Below are positions 62,040 to 64,000 of a DNA stretch of 64,000 bases, one piece after another. Under the pieces are notes generated by a model. It worked only from the letters and a program-made list of their open reading frames with translations, was not told the DNA's origin and did no database searches. How positions within the stretch are numbered: position 1 is the stretch's first letter; the number at the start of each line of letters is the position of its first letter. Source of the stretch: Neorhodopirellula pilleata (lineage in GTDB: Bacteria; Planctomycetota; Planctomycetia; Pirellulales; Pirellulaceae). Position numbers and translations under genes: made by a program. The stretch lies in NCBI RefSeq assembly GCF_007859915.1, contig NZ_SJPM01000001.1, positions 733,502 through 797,501 of the forward strand, given 5' to 3'.

Positions 62040-64000
62040 CCGCACAGCAAGTGTCTGTTCTGGTTTCGCAGTATGCCGACGACTTGTTCACGGCTTGGGT
62101 GATCGACGGCCCGCAAGTGTCCGCGGGAGGTTCCACCGCCGCGGAAGCGTTCGCCGCCGTGCGGCAGCGAATTCGCAAACTGGAAAAGACCGAACTGGAT
62201 GAACCATGGCCTGACGCGCACGCCATGACGCTCGAACGAACGACGGTTTCGGTGCGGTTGTTTCAACACGATCGCAATCGCCGAACGCCTGTCGGTGGCG
62301 AGATTCGGTTGCCGGTTCGTTACGCGGTGAAGCAATTCGCCGACAACTCCATCGAATGTTTCCTTGTTGATTTTGATAGCGAGTTCTATTGTTCGTCGAC
62401 GACGGAAATGAAACGACTGATCGATGAACACGTTCGCGGCTACGCGTCCCAAGTTTCCGCACACACGATCGCCGCCCTCACACCGCCGTTGCGTGACGAA
62501 ATTCGTCCGATTCGCGTCCGCCCTCGCGAGCGACGAAGTGGGGCGGCGATCGAGCTACCCAGTGAATTGTCGGCCGTCGCGACGCCGGTTTTGAATCAAC
62601 GTCGCGGCCCCGGCTCGCGGGATCCCCTGGTCGTTTACAACGGCCCGTGCGAGGCCACCACGAAGCTATCCGGAGGCAGCGTTCTGCTGGTCGGTCCGAC
62701 GGGATGTGGCAAATCCACCGTAGTCAGTCGGGTCGCGTGGGAGCTTCAGGACGAACTTGCCAACGCGGCACAGGCAAATGATGATTTTGATCCAGAATCC
62801 GATTCCACTCCGCGTGCCAAACGGAAGTTCCCACCGGTTTTGTGGCAGACATCCGCCGAAAACTTGATTGCCGGCATGGCGTACTTGGGACAATGGGAAG
62901 AACGCGTCGAGCGGATCATCGCCGACGCCGATTCGATATCGGCAATCTTGGCGTTTGAGTCGTTGATCGATTTCGTGCGGCTCGGCGGTCAAGGGCCGAC
63001 GGATTCGTTGGCTGCGTTCTTGATTCCCTATCTGCGGCGTGGCGAATTGAGTGTGATCGCCGAAGCTACCGAGGATGAAGTTGAAGCGATTCGGCGATTG
63101 TTGCCCGAGTTGCTCGGATGTTTTGAGATCGTTCGATTGGAAGCGGTTTCAGATCACCGCACTCGAGCGATCTTGACGACGATGTTCGGGCAAGCCGAAC
63201 GCGATCATCGCTTGACGATCGATCGTGATGCGTCGTTCTTGATCGCCCAATTGATGAAACGGTTCTGTCCGGCCCAGGCGCCGCCCAAACCTGCAATCGA
63301 TTTGTCTCGGCGGCTGATCCAGTCGGCGATCTCCGACAAGCGATCAACGATCTCGCGTGCCGACATCATTGATGCCGTGACTCAGCGGACGGGCGTCCCG
63401 GAAATGGTCCTGCGAGACGATCGCCCGTTGTCGGTTGATGAGGTTCGACGCGAATTGTCGGAATCGGTAATCGATCAGTCCGCTGCCGTGGATGTCGCTG
63501 CGGGCGTCGTGATTCGCGTCAAAGCAGGCTTGTGTGATCCTGATCGTCCGATCGCCACGTTGATGTTTAGCGGACCGACCGGTGTCGGGAAAACCCAGCT
63601 CGCGCAGTGTTTGGCCAAGTATCTGTTCGGTTCCAAGTCGCAACGATCTTCCAGCGATCTCGGTCGACCGTTGGGCGATCAACCGATCGATGACCGATTA
63701 ATACGATTGGATATGAGCGAGTACGGCGGCTATGACGGGGTCCATCGTTTGACGGTCAACGACGACGGCGACGTGGCGGGTTGGATCGGTCGCGTTCGAA
63801 ATCAACCGCTCAACGTGCTTCTGCTCGACGAGTTCGAAAAGGCATCTCCGGAAGTTCACGACGTATGGTTGTCGGCATTCGATGAGGGACGCATCACCGA
63901 CCGCTTCGGACGTGTCACGTCGTTATGCGGGACGATCATCGTGTTGACCACCAACGTCGGCGCGTCTCGCACGTCGGCCGTCGGGTTCAGCGGCCTCGAC
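62036..64000 (+). CDS. Third ClpB-like double AAA+ ATPase (partial, runs off the end)
   Basis: ATG overlaps the previous stop (ATGA); 655 codons remain open to the right edge. An N-terminal domain (1-200) of the same type as its neighbours. D1: Walker A 'GPTGCGKS' (about 220-227), pore-like 'AYLGQWEERV', Walker B 'AILAFESLID' with Glu but no Asp-Glu pair. D2: Walker A 'GPTGVGKT' (about 512-519), 'RLDMSEYGGYDGVHRL', Walker B 'VLLLDEFEKA', 'LTTNVG'. The pore-loop region is 'TVNDDGDVAGWIGRV', unlike both neighbours and ClpB. What follows D2, including any release-factor-like tail, lies outside the window. Confidence 0.88.
   Translation, partial: MTAQQVSVLVSQYADDLFTAWVIDGPQVSAGGSTAAEAFAAVRQRIRKLEKTELDEPWPDAHAMTLERTTVSVRLFQHDRNRRTPVGGEIRLPVRYAVKQFADNSIECFLVDFDSEFYCSSTTEMKRLIDEHVRGYASQVSAHTIAALTPPLRDEIRPIRVRPRERRSGAAIELPSELSAVATPVLNQRRGPGSRDPLVVYNGPCEATTKLSGGSVLLVGPTGCGKSTVVSRVAWELQDELANAAQANDDFDPESDSTPRAKRKFPPVLWQTSAENLIAGMAYLGQWEERVERIIADADSISAILAFESLIDFVRLGGQGPTDSLAAFLIPYLRRGELSVIAEATEDEVEAIRRLLPELLGCFEIVRLEAVSDHRTRAILTTMFGQAERDHRLTIDRDASFLIAQLMKRFCPAQAPPKPAIDLSRRLIQSAISDKRSTISRADIIDAVTQRTGVPEMVLRDDRPLSVDEVRRELSESVIDQSAAVDVAAGVVIRVKAGLCDPDRPIATLMFSGPTGVGKTQLAQCLAKYLFGSKSQRSSSDLGRPLGDQPIDDRLIRLDMSEYGGYDGVHRLTVNDDGDVAGWIGRVRNQPLNVLLLDEFEKASPEVHDVWLSAFDEGRITDRFGRVTSLCGTIIVLTTNVGASRTSAVGFSGLD

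Overview
The window looks like chromosomal DNA from a planctomycete of the Pirellulaceae (Rhodopirellula-like). The evidence is the 'LEPR/LEAR...L-A' N-terminal motif on very large surface proteins, several families known mainly as conserved planctomycete hypotheticals, membrane Ser/Thr kinases with beta-propeller tails, a Cys-Pro repeat secreted protein, a DUF4347/haem-peroxidase protein, moderate GC content and many short dispersed palindromic elements. No rRNA operon, CRISPR array, phage or plasmid module is visible.

Layout. 1-3.7 kb: the 3' part of a C-type-lectin-like protein, a small secreted protein, a 1.2-kb gene-free stretch of palindromes, and a small conserved cytosolic protein. 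3.8-8.55 kb (minus): a tightly coupled five-gene signalling operon (secreted protein, small conserved protein, PAS histidine kinase, Ser/Thr kinase fused to a receiver domain, single-domain response regulator) in which three of the four junctions overlap by 4 nt. 8.7-13.2 kb: a zinc-dependent desuccinylase/aspartoacylase-like enzyme facing a DUF4347/carbohydrate-binding/haem-peroxidase surface protein. 13.6-18.6 kb: a Cys-Pro repeat protein, then korA-korB-cysK. 18.7-19.6 kb: a decayed surface-protein tail next to a MITE-like element with a 9-bp target duplication. 19.7-39.1 kb (minus): a 4677-residue surface protein whose stop codon overlaps the start of a 1773-residue membrane Ser/Thr kinase. 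39.3-47.2 kb: a small conserved secreted protein and an export-like set (M50 protease-HlyD fusion, HlyD, GAF-HlyD, and a divergent TolC lipoprotein) without an ABC ATPase. 47.2-54.9 kb: tRNA-Val, rpsU, an RND/MMPL transporter, thiC, rpiB and a NAD(P)H-quinone-reductase/azoreductase-like flavoprotein, interspersed with palindromic elements.

54.9-64.0 kb (plus, runs off the end): three consecutive, mutually paralogous ClpB-like double AAA+ proteins in one apparent operon. All three carry an unfamiliar N-terminal domain in place of Clp-N. The first, by my reading, ends in a class-I peptide-release-factor-like module (PCRF plus a domain-3-like segment) that has lost the GGQ loop; the second has a degenerate PCRF-like tail. 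Walker B of the first ATPase domain and the second pore loop are altered. This is the best candidate here for an undescribed system.

Functional reading (inference): the giant surface protein, its overlapping kinase and the protease/HlyD/TolC set could form a module for making, exporting and monitoring a very large cell-surface protein. The AAA+ trio could be a hetero-oligomeric remodelling machine with a tie to ribosomes or translation quality control.
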